From assembly GCA_024345305.1 (NCBI GenBank), contig BRON01000020.1:186001-250000 (forward strand): 64,000 bases of DNA, written 5' to 3'. The position numbers and the translations under genes were made by a program. The notes below the pieces were generated by a model that had not been told where the DNA came from, did not search any database, and worked only from the letters and a program-made list of their open reading frames with translations. Shown in pieces: positions 34,986-45,812 of this stretch. The stretch's first letter is position 1. Each line of letters opens with the position of its first letter. This stretch comes from Mrakia gelida (Eukaryota > Basidiomycota > Tremellomycetes > Cystofilobasidiales > Mrakiaceae).

Positions 34986-36353
34986 TCACCAGATAGTCTC
35001 GATGCACTGAGGTTTGTGCGTCTTCCAATCGGCTCGTTGATGCGCTGAAAAAGAAGCGAAGACGAGGAGGGCCGGGGAGCGGGTGAGAATCGAAGGTCAT
35101 CTTTGCTTCGAAACGCCAGATTTAACACTCAAAGGAAAAGGAACGAGATGAGAGGCTCACCAGGACAGCAGTACTTCACAGCCACGCACTGTTGTGGAAG
35201 AAGAAACGAAAGAAGTCAGCTCGAAGGAAGAAAGAGAGGGGAGGAGCGAGACGCGTCGTTGTCGATTTGCACTCACTCGTCCACAAGCCATGAAGCTCTG
35301 ACTCCCAACCTTCATGCACCCCTTCCCCTGGTCCAACTCATACCTCAGCCACATGAATCCCTGTCCCTCGGCTGATTTCCTCATGTCCGCTCCGATCTGA
35401 GCTCCCGCGACGCTCAACATCGTAAGCGCTCTCGTCGCCATCTCCACGTTCCGAGCTATGTCGTTCCTCTCTGATCCAGGTGGGAGGAACCGCTCGTATG
35501 GCCGAAGGAACCGAAGATGGGTGTTGATTCTCAACGAAGCCTGGGCGGAGACGGCGGAGGGGATGGGGGAGTGAAGCGGTTCTTGAGGCGTGGCGAGGAG
35601 GCAGAAGGAAGTGTACAGGTTGCCGAAGCAGTAGACGAGGGTGTTGAAGATTTGGAAGGAGTCGCTCCTTACGTCCTATCAACATGCAGAGCAGGAGAAG
35701 AAGTCGGTAGGAGGGGTCAGACGCGTCCCAGGAACGAATCGATGCGAGGCACGAAGGGAGGAAGATCGAGCTCAACTCACCTGGGAAGCAGCCACCGGAT
35801 ACTCGGCGATCTTCTTGGCCAGCTGGCCTAGAACCTCCCTCGCTTGAGGATGCGTTCGGATGTACTTGAAGGCGAAGGTCTGACCCATGAGACCTTCGAG
35901 GAGAATGACGAAGATCTCGAAGGGTTTGCTACCCGAAGGAAGTCCAAGGAGAGCCTCGAAGAAGCGAGGGATGTAGCGAGCACCTAGCTGGGCCTGTTGA
36001 GGTAATCAAAGAGAGGTTGTCTCAGTTCAAAGGGACGCAAGGGCGGCACGAAGAGGCCAGGACGGCGGGTCGGACGAGAACGAGAACGAGGGTTGAAAGC
36101 TCACGACGAAGGCAGAGCTGTCGAAGTCTTGACCTCCAAACTCTGAGAGCAGACGAGGCTGTCGAAGGACACAGGAAGGTGGACATGTTAGCTTTGCATC
36201 CGGGCCGTACACTCTCAAGAGCAGAAAGAAAGGGCGACGAACAGCGTCCACGAGCTCTTGCTTGCTTCCTTCGGCGAGGGGAAAGAGCTTCCAGGCGTCA
36301 GGGCTATCGTCCGAGATCCCAAGAACCTTGGCGAAGATCTCGACGTTGTCCAT
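34986..36353 (-). CDS. MYND-type zinc-finger protein C
   Basis: Start at 36353 (MDNVEIFAKVLGISDDSPD). Exons give PRLLSEFGGQDFDSSAFV, then AQLGARYIPRFFEALLGLP, FEIFVILLEGLMGQTFAFKY, DVRSDSFQIFNTLVYCFGN, and a helical block (NVEMATRALTMLSVAG). The C-terminal finger is GKGCMKVGSQSFMACGR, the 28-nt micro-exon (35161-35188) CVAVKYCCP, then AHQRADWKTHKPQC and a tail IETIW, stop at 34986-34988. The finger appears only after splicing; reading straight through gives unrelated sequence. Compared with A and B, the first zinc cysteine is not evident (LRYELDQGKGC) and the usual Ser after the third pair is Cys. The two introns flanking the micro-exon have the same phase (0 and 1) as in A and B, so the three genes are paralogues. 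Function unknown. Confidence 0.8.
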
Positions 36354-36696
36354 ACGGAAGGGGAGAGGAGAATGTGTTGAGTGGAGAGGGATGAGAGGGT
36401 GAGAGTAAGGGAAGGAAGGGGAGGTTGAGCTCGAGCGATTTTGAACCTCCCTTGCGATCCGGCCTCCCCGCCGCCTTTCTGAGCAGATTTGTTCGAGGTC
36501 TTTCGTCTCATCGAGATTTTGATCGGACCTCACTTGAACTTGATGTCAAAAAATGCAGGTTATTCACTAGAAAAAATGGTCCCAACGCGTCATTTCGCTG
36601 GAGCACGGTTTGAAGCGATTTCGGAGGAGAGGTTGTTGCACTCAAACCACCATCCACGTTCTCCCTTGACTTTCTACATCTCCAGATCTGTACATC
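36354..36696. other. Divergent intergenic region
   Basis: About 340 bp between MYND gene C (minus) and the Pmp3/Sna gene (plus); promoter region for both. No distinct element was recognised. Confidence 0.45.
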
Positions 36697-37567
36697 ATGA
36701 GAGGATCCGACGTCTGCCTTATTCTCGTGAGTCGAGTTCTCATTCGGATCGGTGGAGGAGGGGAGGAGCGAAGGGGGGAAGGACCGAGCACTGCCCGCGA
36801 CCTCGACCTCCCCTTCCTCCCTGGCTGCTTCCTTCGCCTCTTCTCGTACGAGAGACTTCGTAGCGAAGACTTGGGATACGTTAGGCATCTCTAGCTATCT
36901 ATAGCCTACGAGAGACTTACAATGGGCGAGCTCAGTCCGTTCGAGATCGCTGACCCCTCCTTCCCTTCGTTTTTCTCCTCCAGCTCGCCATCATCTTCCC
37001 ACCCGCTGCTGCCCTCATCGTTGGAGGATGCTGCGACTGCTTAATCAACCTCTGTCTCACGCTACTTGGATATATTCCCGGACATGGGCGGCCCCTTTTC
37101 CCTGTGTATATATCGCTTCTTCGGTGTGCTAACTCGCGCCGTCGCTGCTCTCACTACAGATCCACGCGTTCTGGCTCATCTACCTCCGTGCGAAGGCTGA
37201 GGAGCAGTACCAGGGCCACTACGTCTACGTCGGAGTGCGTTCAATCTACCTTCCAGTCCAACGCATCTACCTTCCAGTCCGACGCTCTTTTTCTCGTCAT
37301 GCGATGAGCTGACCTTCGCGTCGCCCTCTGTGTCTTTCTCTCTTCTTCCAGAGCGGTCACTTCCAACCCTCAAATCCCTCTTACGCCAACAACAACAACA
37401 ACAGTCGAACCCACCTTCAACCTCAGCACCCTCCCCCCCAGGCTCCTCCCCAGCAGCACTACCAGCAGCAGCAGCCTCCGATCGTCAACAGTCGAGGAGC
37501 CGAGGTCGCTCCCGGACCAGCTGCTACGTCGTCAGGAACCGGTCTTCCCCCTCCTTACAAAGACTAG
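36697..37567 (+). CDS. Pmp3/Sna-family membrane proteolipid with C-terminal PY motif
   Basis: A small protein with two membrane helices (UPF0057). Pmp3 homologues affect plasma-membrane potential and salt tolerance; the longer Sna proteins travel to the vacuole. The first exon codes MRGSDVCLIL, then a roughly 250-nt intron, then LAIIFPPAAALIVGGC, LINLCLTLLGYIPGH, and after the next intron IHAFWLIYLRAKAEEQY. The only GT donor that keeps frame (near 37104) adds six residues, GRPLFP, to the tight turn between the helices, where the family has IPGH followed directly by IHAF. The C-terminal tail is Gln/Pro-rich and ends LPPPYKD, a PY motif that in yeast Sna3/Sna4 recruits the Rsp5 ubiquitin ligase. 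Stop at 37565-37567. Confidence 0.85.
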
Positions 37568-37952
37568 ACGCCGTTGCCTTGGTGTCTTCGTGGGAGAGGC
37601 ACATCGAGGCGAGGTGGGAGGAGCGACGAGCGACGAAGAAGCTTGCGTCGCGATCTCGTTTGTTTGGTTGATTTCTCGTTCGTCTCTCTCCTCAAGCTTT
37701 CACCACCCTCTTAGCCTACATCTCTTCTATCTATCTCCCCTCCTTACCATCTCCACTCTCTTCACGACCATCTATATACGTTCTTTCTTTCGTGCTTCCT
37801 TATCCTCCTCCGAATCGAATCCGGTCAACCGCGAAGTCAACTCCCTCGTTTGAGTCGCCTTCTCCGAATCACCTCTTCTCTCATCCCTCTCTTTTCTCAA
37901 CCCTTTCTGCCAACCACCACCCCTCCCACACCCTCAACCCGCCCTCTCCACC
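37568..37952. other. Intergenic
   Basis: About 385 bp: the 3' region of the Pmp3/Sna gene and the C/T-rich leader of the next plus-strand gene. A weak TATA-like CTATATACG lies at about 37772. Nothing else was seen. Confidence 0.45.
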
Positions 37953-39059
37953 ATGCCTGCTCCCCTCCAACCCTCCGAGATCGTCTTCGAGGTGCTCTAT
38001 GGCGTGAGCTCGCCATGGGCGTTCTTGGGCGCTCCTGAAGCTGAGAGGATCGCAAAGAGATTCGGAGTCGTTCTGAGGATGAAGCCCATTTTGGTTATTG
38101 AGGGTGAGTAGTCGTGCTGTTGCTGTGGGATCTAGGTTTTGGGACGAGAGGGGGAGGGAGGAAGGGAAGGGGAGGAGGGGAGGAGAAAGTGGTGAGCTCG
38201 ACGAGTTTGAGTGAGGGCTGAACGGACGAACTCCTTTGCTTTCCTTCCCCTTCTTCTCGTTCGATCAGAAAACGGAGGGATCCCTCTCAGGACTGTGAGT
38301 CATCTTTTCATTCTCGAACACATTCTCTCCAATTCCGAGCCCCACGAAGCAGCTCTATCGAGCTCTCACTCAAACTCCGAACTCAAGCTCACCCTTTCCC
38401 TCGCTGCCTCCGCTCAGCGTCCCCAACCCCGACAAGACTACCACGCTCTCGACCTTTCCCGCTGGTCCACCCTCCTCAGCGCCAACATGAACGCGAAACC
38501 CACCTTTTACCCCGTCTCGAACATCCGTATCCCAGCTCAATCCATCATCCGCTTGCAGCTCCTCCTCTCTCCCTCCCCTCACACTTTGGCCTCTCTCGCC
38601 TCTTCCCCCGAAGCACTGGGCCACGACCGCGTTCGAGCCTACTCCTACGCGATCCAGCGAGCCCTGTGGGTCGAGCAGAGGGATGTTGGAGACTTGGAGG
38701 TGTTGAAGGAATTGGCGAGGGGAGTGGGGATTGAAGAGGAGTTGATTGAACGGTTCGTCGTGGACAGGACGAAGGAGGAGGGGGAGGAGGCGGTGAAGGG
38801 TTTCGAAGCGAATTTGAGGTATGCGCAGAGTTTGAGTGAGTCTTCAGTCGATCTCTTTGGGGGAGAGGAGTGCGGGAGGTGGGAAGGAAACGAGACTCGA
38901 GACGCGCGACGCTGACTTCCTTTCGCGTTGGTCGGCTTTTGGAAAGATGTATTCGGGACTCCCACGTATGTTGTAAACGGGGAGATCTTCTGGGGGCAGG
39001 ATAGGTTGACTCCTTTCGTGGAGGGGAGGATTGAGGAGTTGTTGAAGGGAACTCAGTGA
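37953..39059 (+). CDS. DsbA-fold protein, HCCA isomerase / GST-kappa-like
   Basis: Thioredoxin-fold protein of the 2-hydroxychromene-2-carboxylate isomerase/GST-kappa group. After MPAPLQPSEIVFEVLYGVSS comes PWAFLGAPEAERIAKRFGV (SSPW at the active-site position, with Ser in place of a redox Cys), MKPILVIEENGGIPLRT, then across an intron RPQPRQDYHALDLSRWS, the helical insertion (IQRALWVEQRDVGDLEVL), and the C-terminal cis-proline region FGTPTYVVNGEIFWGQDRL. Stop at 39057-39059. Three introns. Such proteins use glutathione; the natural substrate in fungi is unknown, and aromatic breakdown or detoxification is a guess from family names. No targeting signal is evident. Confidence 0.88.
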
Positions 39060-39308
39060 GGAATCGAGACGAGGAGTGGGATTGATGGTTGGGTTTCGCG
39101 TTAGACGAGACGAGATGGGAGGAGAGAAGAAGAGAACGAGAGCATGGATCCGAGCGTAGATGATGGACTGAGGTAAGATGAATATTAAAGGTTGATGTTG
39201 TACCTGTTTGAGGGAGATCGAACGAGGGGAGGGAATCAGCTTCGTTCGTTCGACTCGACTCGTGTCGTCCCACCTCGTTCCACAGGGCAAAGAAAGAGTG
39301 AAGAAGAC

Positions 39309-40222
39309 TCACTCGTACTCCGACTCCCCAGCAATCTGAGCTCCCCAAAGTGTCACACTGCTGAGCATGATCCCTCCTGCCTGGGCGACGGATGCGATCC
39401 CGTAGTAGACGAACTCGGACGGGTAGGAAGGGAGGATGTACTTGATGATGAGGGTCGTCTGGCAGACCAAAGTCGTGCATGGATATTGTGAGCGATCTTG
39501 CTAGGAGGCACGAGATAGGATGGTATAGAGAGAGCGACGACTCACAAGAGATCCAGCGAGTCCACCTGCCATGAGAGCGAAACCGAGGAAGAGGACGAGT
39601 CGAGCTCGGAACGCACTGCTGCCTTCTCCTCCCCAGGCTCCTCCTCCGTCGGCGGACAGGCGAGACTTGTCGATCATGTTGGTGATGAGCATACCCACTG
39701 CGATAGAGAACGAGAACAAGGGTCAGACGAGCGGGGGGAGGGCTGGAGGGAGGAGAGGAAAGCGAAGCGAGGCACCGAAGGAAGGAGGAGGGAGGGACTG
39801 ACGAGTAGCGATGATGCCAGAGACCCAGTCGGCGAAGTTCATATGAACGGGGACCTCGTCGTAGGGAGAATCAGGTCCTAGCTTTGCTGTCTTTGAGAGG
39901 ATGACGGCGTCGATGAAGACCCACCAGCCGATGGCGAACTAAGAGGAAGCGGAGGTGAGCGAGATGGGAAGGGAAGGGAAGAGGTGTGAGCTCGTCGTTT
40001 CGTTCTTCTTCGTTCCTGGCTGCTTGGCTTCCTAGAATCTCAGAGCGCAGCCGTCTTCTGACGTCTGTAAAAGCTCGAAGAAGAGATAGAGAGGCTTGAA
40101 GGACTCACGAAAGCTCCAGAGAGGTAGACTCCGATCTCCCTCTTCTTTGGACCGAGAGAGAGCTTCGGGAAGTCAAACAGGAAGACTCGACGGGGGTCGT
40201 AAGTCGCTCGAGGTAGGGACAT
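39309..40222 (-). CDS. VPS68: Vps68/TMEM50-family membrane protein
   Basis: A four-helix membrane protein (UPF0220). Yeast Vps68 forms a complex with Vps55 and acts in sorting from late endosome to vacuole. Start at 40222 (MSLPRATYDPRRVFLFDFPK), followed by KREIGVYLSGAF spliced to FAIGWWVFIDAVILSK, VHMNFADWVSGIIA, then LGMLITNMIDKSRL, LVLFLGFALMAGGLAGS, YILPSYPSEFVYYGIASVAQ and GGIMLSSVTLWGAQIAGESEYE, stop at 39309-39311. Four introns. Only 168 bp separate it from the divergent Asi-like gene. Motifs and length agree with the family. Confidence 0.85.
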
Positions 40223-40390
40223 CGTAGAGAGGGCGTGGAGAGAGACGAGGGAAGGGTTCGAATGGGAAAAGGGAGGATCCTGGTCGTTTGAGGGAAGGAG
40301 GTCAACCGAGCCGACGTCGACGACCTCGCTCCCTTCCTTTCGCCCTGGTTTGACTCGCAACCACCAACAACTCCCTCCTTCTTCTCCCTC

Positions 40391-43300
40391 ATGCCCGGCT
40401 CTCTCTTCTCTCGGATCCTCCCCTCCTTACCTCCCTCCACGCTCGAAACCATCCTTCCTCGCTGGCGAGCTCGCCTTGCTTCGTTCCTGCCCTCCTCGCC
40501 CTCGAGTTCGTCATCTCCGCGCTTCCTTGGAGGAGGAGGACAGGACTCGGTTGGGAACGAAATCCCTAGAGCAGCCTTGGAGATCAGAGCAATGGAAGCT
40601 GGACTGGGACCTTTGAGCTTCTTGTTATCTTGGTGAGTCTGATAAGGAAGCGAGTGGGGAGGAGGAGAAGGGGAGGGAACGACAGGTGGGACGACCGCCG
40701 AGAGAGAGTCAGAGTCGTTGGGGGATCCAAGGACTCGTCTCTTTTCTCGTCTCGAGAGCTTCACTCTCCGGCGGAGGATATATAGGGGCTTCTCACTATC
40801 AGTGTTGAATCGGAGCGAGTCTCGCATACGAGGGAGGAACCAGCCCCTCTCGGCCTTCGTTCGTCTCAGCCCGTCCTGACCTCCCTCCCTCCTTCCCTCT
40901 CTCCTCTCTTCTTATCTATCTCAGGTACTGCGTCGGACTGGTCTGCATGGGACTCCTCTTCAATCGAATTCACCACATCGTCCGACCTCCCCCTCCTAGC
41001 TTCCATCGCTCTCAACTCCAAGCTCTCAGAGCTCATCAACACTCGACAGCCCGAGCTCACCCTTCGTCCTCCTCCTCCTCCCACAACAACCTCAACGACC
41101 CTCCTCCTCCGCCTCCCCTCTCCTTCTTCCAACATACTCTCAACCTCGGGAAGAGAGCTCTCGTCTCCCCTATCACTCGGAAACTCATGCGAATCCCCTC
41201 GGCGGTCTTGCTCTTTCGAGTCCTGTTCCAACTCGGGATCGTTCTCGCTCAAAGCGTCGGCTACGGAGGAGGTTGGTTGGCTGGCGGGAATGTATGGGAA
41301 GGAATGAAGGCGATGGAGATGGAGGAGCTGTGCTGGAGGACGTTCGCGTGTGTGTGTTTCGCGCTTGTGGTGGGCAGTATAGGGAGGGGTTTGGAAGGGA
41401 CCGCTCAGCTCGTGAGTCTTCGCTTCGCTTCGATCTCTCTCTCATTCGTTTCGAGTCGACCGGAGGGCTGATTAGAATCGTGTGTATGTGCTTGCAGGGA
41501 ACCGGTTTCAATCTCTTTGGATTCGCGTGAGTCTCGCTCCTACGTTCTGAAATGAGAAGCGACGGACGCTCGAGCTCACACCTCCTCCTCCCTCCCTCGC
41601 GTCCTTCGTTTCCTCCAGCTTCCTTCTTCACCTCTACTCCTCTCCACTCACCCATCTCGGACCCTCAAGAGGATCCAAAGACGCAGGAGGAGAAGCAGGA
41701 CCTTATCGAGCTTCAAGACCCGACTCGAACGTCCTCTTCGGAATCACGCTCGCCGTCCTCGAATTAAGTTGGATCCACGCGAACGAGATGAGCAATAGGC
41801 TGGCTCGGATGAGACTTCTCCCTACCACCGTCTGTGGAATTATCGGTCTCGTGAGTGCTTTTTCCCTCCTCCCTTCTTCTCGTTTGCTATCCCTTCGTCT
41901 CCGCCGGACTGATCGACTCCTCGACGCGTCCCTCCTCTCCGCCAGATTCACTTCACCATCACCCTCTTCCGCTCCCCAACCCGTCTTCCCTCCTTCACCT
42001 TCCTCACCAACCTCCTCTCCCTCCTCCTCCTCGTAGTCATCGGTCTCACCGTCGCTCTCAACGCGTTCACTCAACTCCTCACCCTCGGAACCATCTTCCC
42101 CGATCAACTCCTCCCTCACGAGAGCGTCTGGCCGAGATGGAACGAGGAGTTCTCGCTTGCGTTGCTCAAGGCTGGGACGGCTTGTATGGAGAGTTCCAAG
42201 TTGGGCGGGTTGGGGAATGTACGTCTCGTTTTCTCTCGTTTCTTCGTCGCGTCGACCCTTGTTCTTTGAAACGTAAGGCTGACCTTTCGACGCCTTCTTC
42301 TCCCTTCTCGCTTGAAACGAACCCCAAACAGGAAGTAGCTCTCATCGAACTCCCCGCTCAATCCTACATCACCCTCTCCTCCTCCTCCAACGATCTCCTC
42401 GAACCACCCTCTCCCTCTCCCTTCGCCTCCTCCTCCTCCCCAGTCCACATCCATCTATCCGCTTCCCCAACTCGAGGTTTCGGCAACCTCATTCCTCGAG
42501 TCCACCCTTCCTCCCACGCTCCAGGCGCTCCCTCCCCTAACGACGCCGAAACGCCCTGGTGGAAAGCTGCTCGTCGATTCGCGAGGGCCCTCGGCCGATG
42601 GTTCCTCGGTCTTGGGTGGGCGATCTTGGGGAAGATCCCTGGTGGGAGGACGGTTTGGAGGCTGGGTGCGGATGGTGGGAGGTGGGTGGGTGGGTTTAGG
42701 TGGAGTTGGAGAGGGGTGAGGTGGAGGAGGAGAGGGGAGGGGGAGGTTGGGATGGTTGTTGGGGTGGAAGGGTTGGATGAGTGGGAGGAGGAGGAGGAGG
42801 AGGAAGGAGGAAGAGGGGATGATGTGTTTGGTGGGGGTGGGGATATGGAGACGGAGGTGGAGAGGATTGCGAGGTTGAACGAAGAGGAGTACGAGAGGTT
42901 CGTAAGAGGTGGGGAGGAGTATCCTGAGGAGAGCAACGAAGTGGACGATCCTTCGTTCTCGTACAACATCCCTTCGACCTCCACCTCCTCGAGACCTCGA
43001 TCCTACTCCCACTCCTCTTCCAACTCCAACTCCTCCTCGTCCTCCTCATCGTTCCACGCAGAAGAAGACGAACCGCTTTCGTTCTACTCGCACCTCCCAC
43101 CGTCGCCAACCCTCCCTCAAACGGTCCTTCTCGCCCACATGACTTCGACTTCCTCGTCCCCTCTCACTCGTCGTCGATACGCCTCCTTGCTTGCTCCCAC
43201 ATCACCACCACGGGACGACTCGCTCGCTTCAGTCGTTCGGGAGAGGAGGAGGAGTAGCGTCGGAGGCGCGGGAAGAGCGGGAAGGATGATGCAGGTTGAG

Positions 43301-43678
43301 AGGGCCGAGGAAGATCAGTGGGAAGAGGAGAGAAGAAGGATGTGTGTGGTTTGTGTTTCGGAGGAGAGGGAGGTGATCCTCTGGCCTTGTGCCTGTCTTG
43401 CTCTTTGCGACGTGAGTCTTACGTTCGACGACGCGTTCGTTTCGCGGTTCGCTGACTCTCGTTCGTTCCTTCGACCTCTACAGGGATGCCGATCCAACCT
43501 GGCTACGAGAGTGAACGCTGGAAGTCACTCTTGCCCTTGCTGTAGGACTAAGGTCGAAGGTACGCGCCCATTCCTTCTTCTCCCTCTCTCGTTTCTTCGC
43601 TCCTCCCTCGACACTGACTCGACATCCCTTCCCCTTTCGTTGATCCGTCCAGGCTACTCGAGGATCTTCATACCTTGA
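40391..43678 (+). CDS. Asi1/Asi3-like membrane RING ubiquitin ligase
   Basis: Start MPGSLFSRILPSLPPSTLET. Several membrane segments follow: YCVGLVCMGLLF, VLLFRVLFQLGIVLAQSV, FACVCFALVVGSIG, GFNLFGFAFLLHLYSS, LFGITLAVLELSWI, TTVCGIIGLIHFTITLF, and LLSLLLLVVIGLTVALNAF. A long variable region contains acidic, Gly and Ser tracts. The C-terminus is an unusual RING: CVVC, then EREVILWPCACLALCDGC, then SHSCPCCRTKVEG, ending YSRIFIP at 43678. The PCxCLALC arrangement resembles the yeast inner-nuclear-membrane ligases Asi1 and Asi3, which degrade mislocalised membrane proteins and Stp transcription factors. Location at the inner nuclear membrane is inferred from that resemblance. Six to seven introns, one between PCACLALCD and GCR within the RING. 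Confidence 0.8.
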
Positions 43679-44042
43679 TCGCCAACCCTCCTCAGCTTCC
43701 TCTCCCCTCACGTTTTGTATCTCCCTTGCCTCCCCTTTCACGTCGTTTCGCTTTCGTTACGGTTGCGCAATCCCTCCTCCTTTCTTCATTTTCGCTGCCT
43801 TGCGTTTCATTTCGTTTTGTAGACCACCTGTTGCTTCATTTTCTTCTTGATCGACTTACTTATGACTGAATACCTCCCCGACACCAGCAACGAACGTTAA
43901 AAACCTTCCCGCCTCGGTCGAAAGGTTACTCCCCGCCACCCTCTCTTGCCCAAAAGTCGAAGCTCGAATTTACCCTTCGGTCAGCTCCTTCGCTCCTTCC
44001 CTTCCCTCAACCCTCACCCGCAGAGAACCCCTTCAACAAAAC
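43679..44042. other. Intergenic
   Basis: About 365 bp between the Asi-like gene and deoxyhypusine synthase. C/T-rich; holds the 3' and 5' untranslated sequence of the flanking genes. Nothing else was seen. Confidence 0.45.
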
Positions 44043-45812
44043 ATGTCCCAACCCATCGCTTCCACCTCGGGCTCTTCCCACAACGCTGTTCTCGCTCCCT
44101 CTGATCCGAACGCTACTCCCACAACGGCGACGGTGGAAGGACCCAACTTCGACAAGGAGCACTCCCTCAACGACTTGCTCGAGAGCTATGCGAGGATTGG
44201 GTTCCAGGCTAGCAGTCTGGGGAAGGCTATTGAGATCGTTAGGGAGATGGTGAGTCACCCCTACTTGAGTTTAAGGGTTTGGTGAAGACGAGAGGAAGGG
44301 AAGGAAGGTCTGCTTTTGAGCTCGCAAAGAAAGTCGAAGCTGACCTTCTTCCTCCTTCCCTTCCTCACCTCCTTCCCTCCTCAGCGAGCCTGGCGACCCC
44401 CACCCCCTTCCACAACCTCAGAACCCGAAGACGACCCTTCCTCTTCATCCGACCCATCTCCAGAATACGACCCTGAAGACAGGTATCGACCTCCAACGGA
44501 TCGAACGACCATCTTCCTAGGCTACACCTCCAACCTCATTTCCTCGGGACTGAGAGAGATCCTCTGCTACCTTGCCAAGCACAAGATGATCTCGTGCTTG
44601 GTTACTACAGCGGGAGGGATAGAGGAGGATTTCATCAAGTGTTTAGGGAAGACGTATGTGGGGGAGAAAGGGTTTGAGGAGAGTGGGAGGGAGTTGAGGG
44701 GGAAGGGGTGAGTTTGAGCTCTTCCTTCGTTTCGAGCTCGTCGTTTGCTCTCTTTGTTCGCTGACATCTCTTCGCTCCCTTTCGCTGCTCGTTCTTCGTC
44801 CAGACTGAATCGAATCGGAAACCTCATCGTGCCCAACTCGAACTACTGCTCGTTTGAGGACTGGGTCGTTCCGATCCTTCATCAAATGACGGCTGAGCAG
44901 GCTGCTCCTACCAACACCTCCTGGGCACCTTCGGATGTGATCCATCGGCTAGGGAAGGAGATCAACGATGAGACGTCGGTGTACTACTGGTGCTACAAGG
45001 TCAGTCGCCTTCGCTTCTCTCTCTTCCATCCTCGTCGCTCTCCTCTCCTTCACGCGTCTTTCCCCCTTCGTCGACTCTCCCTTCTCTCCCTCTTTCTTCC
45101 CTCTTCCATTTTTAACCACATCAGCAATCTGACTCGCTCTCTCTCCCACCCTTCAAAATCCTCTTCCTCTCTCCTCTCAGAACAACATCCCCGTCTTCTG
45201 CCCAGCTCTCACGGACGGCTCTCTCGGAGACATGCTCTACTTCCACTCGTACAAAACCTCCACCCCGCTCGTCATCGACATCGTCAAGGACATTCGAAGA
45301 CTCAACGACATGAGCGTCAAGTCCAAGAGAGCTGGAATGATCATCCTCGGAGGTGGGGTGTGCAAACATCAGATCGCTAACGCGATGCTTTTCGTGAGTC
45401 CGAGTCCCCTCCTTTTCCCTTCCTCTTTCTCTTTCTTTCCCTCGCGCTCTCGTACCCCCGTTCTCCTCACGATCTAAATCTTTCCTCTTCCCTTCCCTCG
45501 TCTCGTGCGCGCTCAACAGAGGAACGGAGCCGACTACGCCGTGTACATGAACACGGGGAACGAGTACGACGGGTCAGATTCGGGAGCCAGGACGGACGAG
45601 GCGGTTAGTTGGGGGAAGATCAAGGCTGATGCGAAGCAGGTTAAGGTCAGTCGAACAACACCCACACCTCCCTCTCGCCTCCTCTGCTTGACCTGACCCG
45701 AACGTCTTTGGTTCTCGTCACGAAACAGGTCTATGCGGACGCGACGCTCGTGTTCCCTCTGCTTGTTTCGCAGACGTTCGCGAAGGAGAAGTGGGATGAG
45801 GCTCGGGCTTGA
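44043..45812 (+). CDS. DYS1: Deoxyhypusine synthase
   Basis: Transfers the aminobutyl group of spermidine to one lysine of eIF5A, the first step of hypusine formation; cytosolic. Start [20 protein letters not shown], then [20 protein letters not shown], a splice to a Ser/Pro/Asp-rich insert, and the conserved core [126 protein letters not shown], and the catalytic-lysine block [13 protein letters not shown], then [13 protein letters not shown]. Stop at 45810-45812. Seven introns. NAD-binding and catalytic residues seen in the human enzyme are present, so activity is expected. Confidence 0.96.

Noticed and set aside
37104..37115. TATA-like GTGTATATATCG as an internal promoter
   Set aside because: It coincides with a splice donor and lies inside an intron of the Pmp3/Sna gene.
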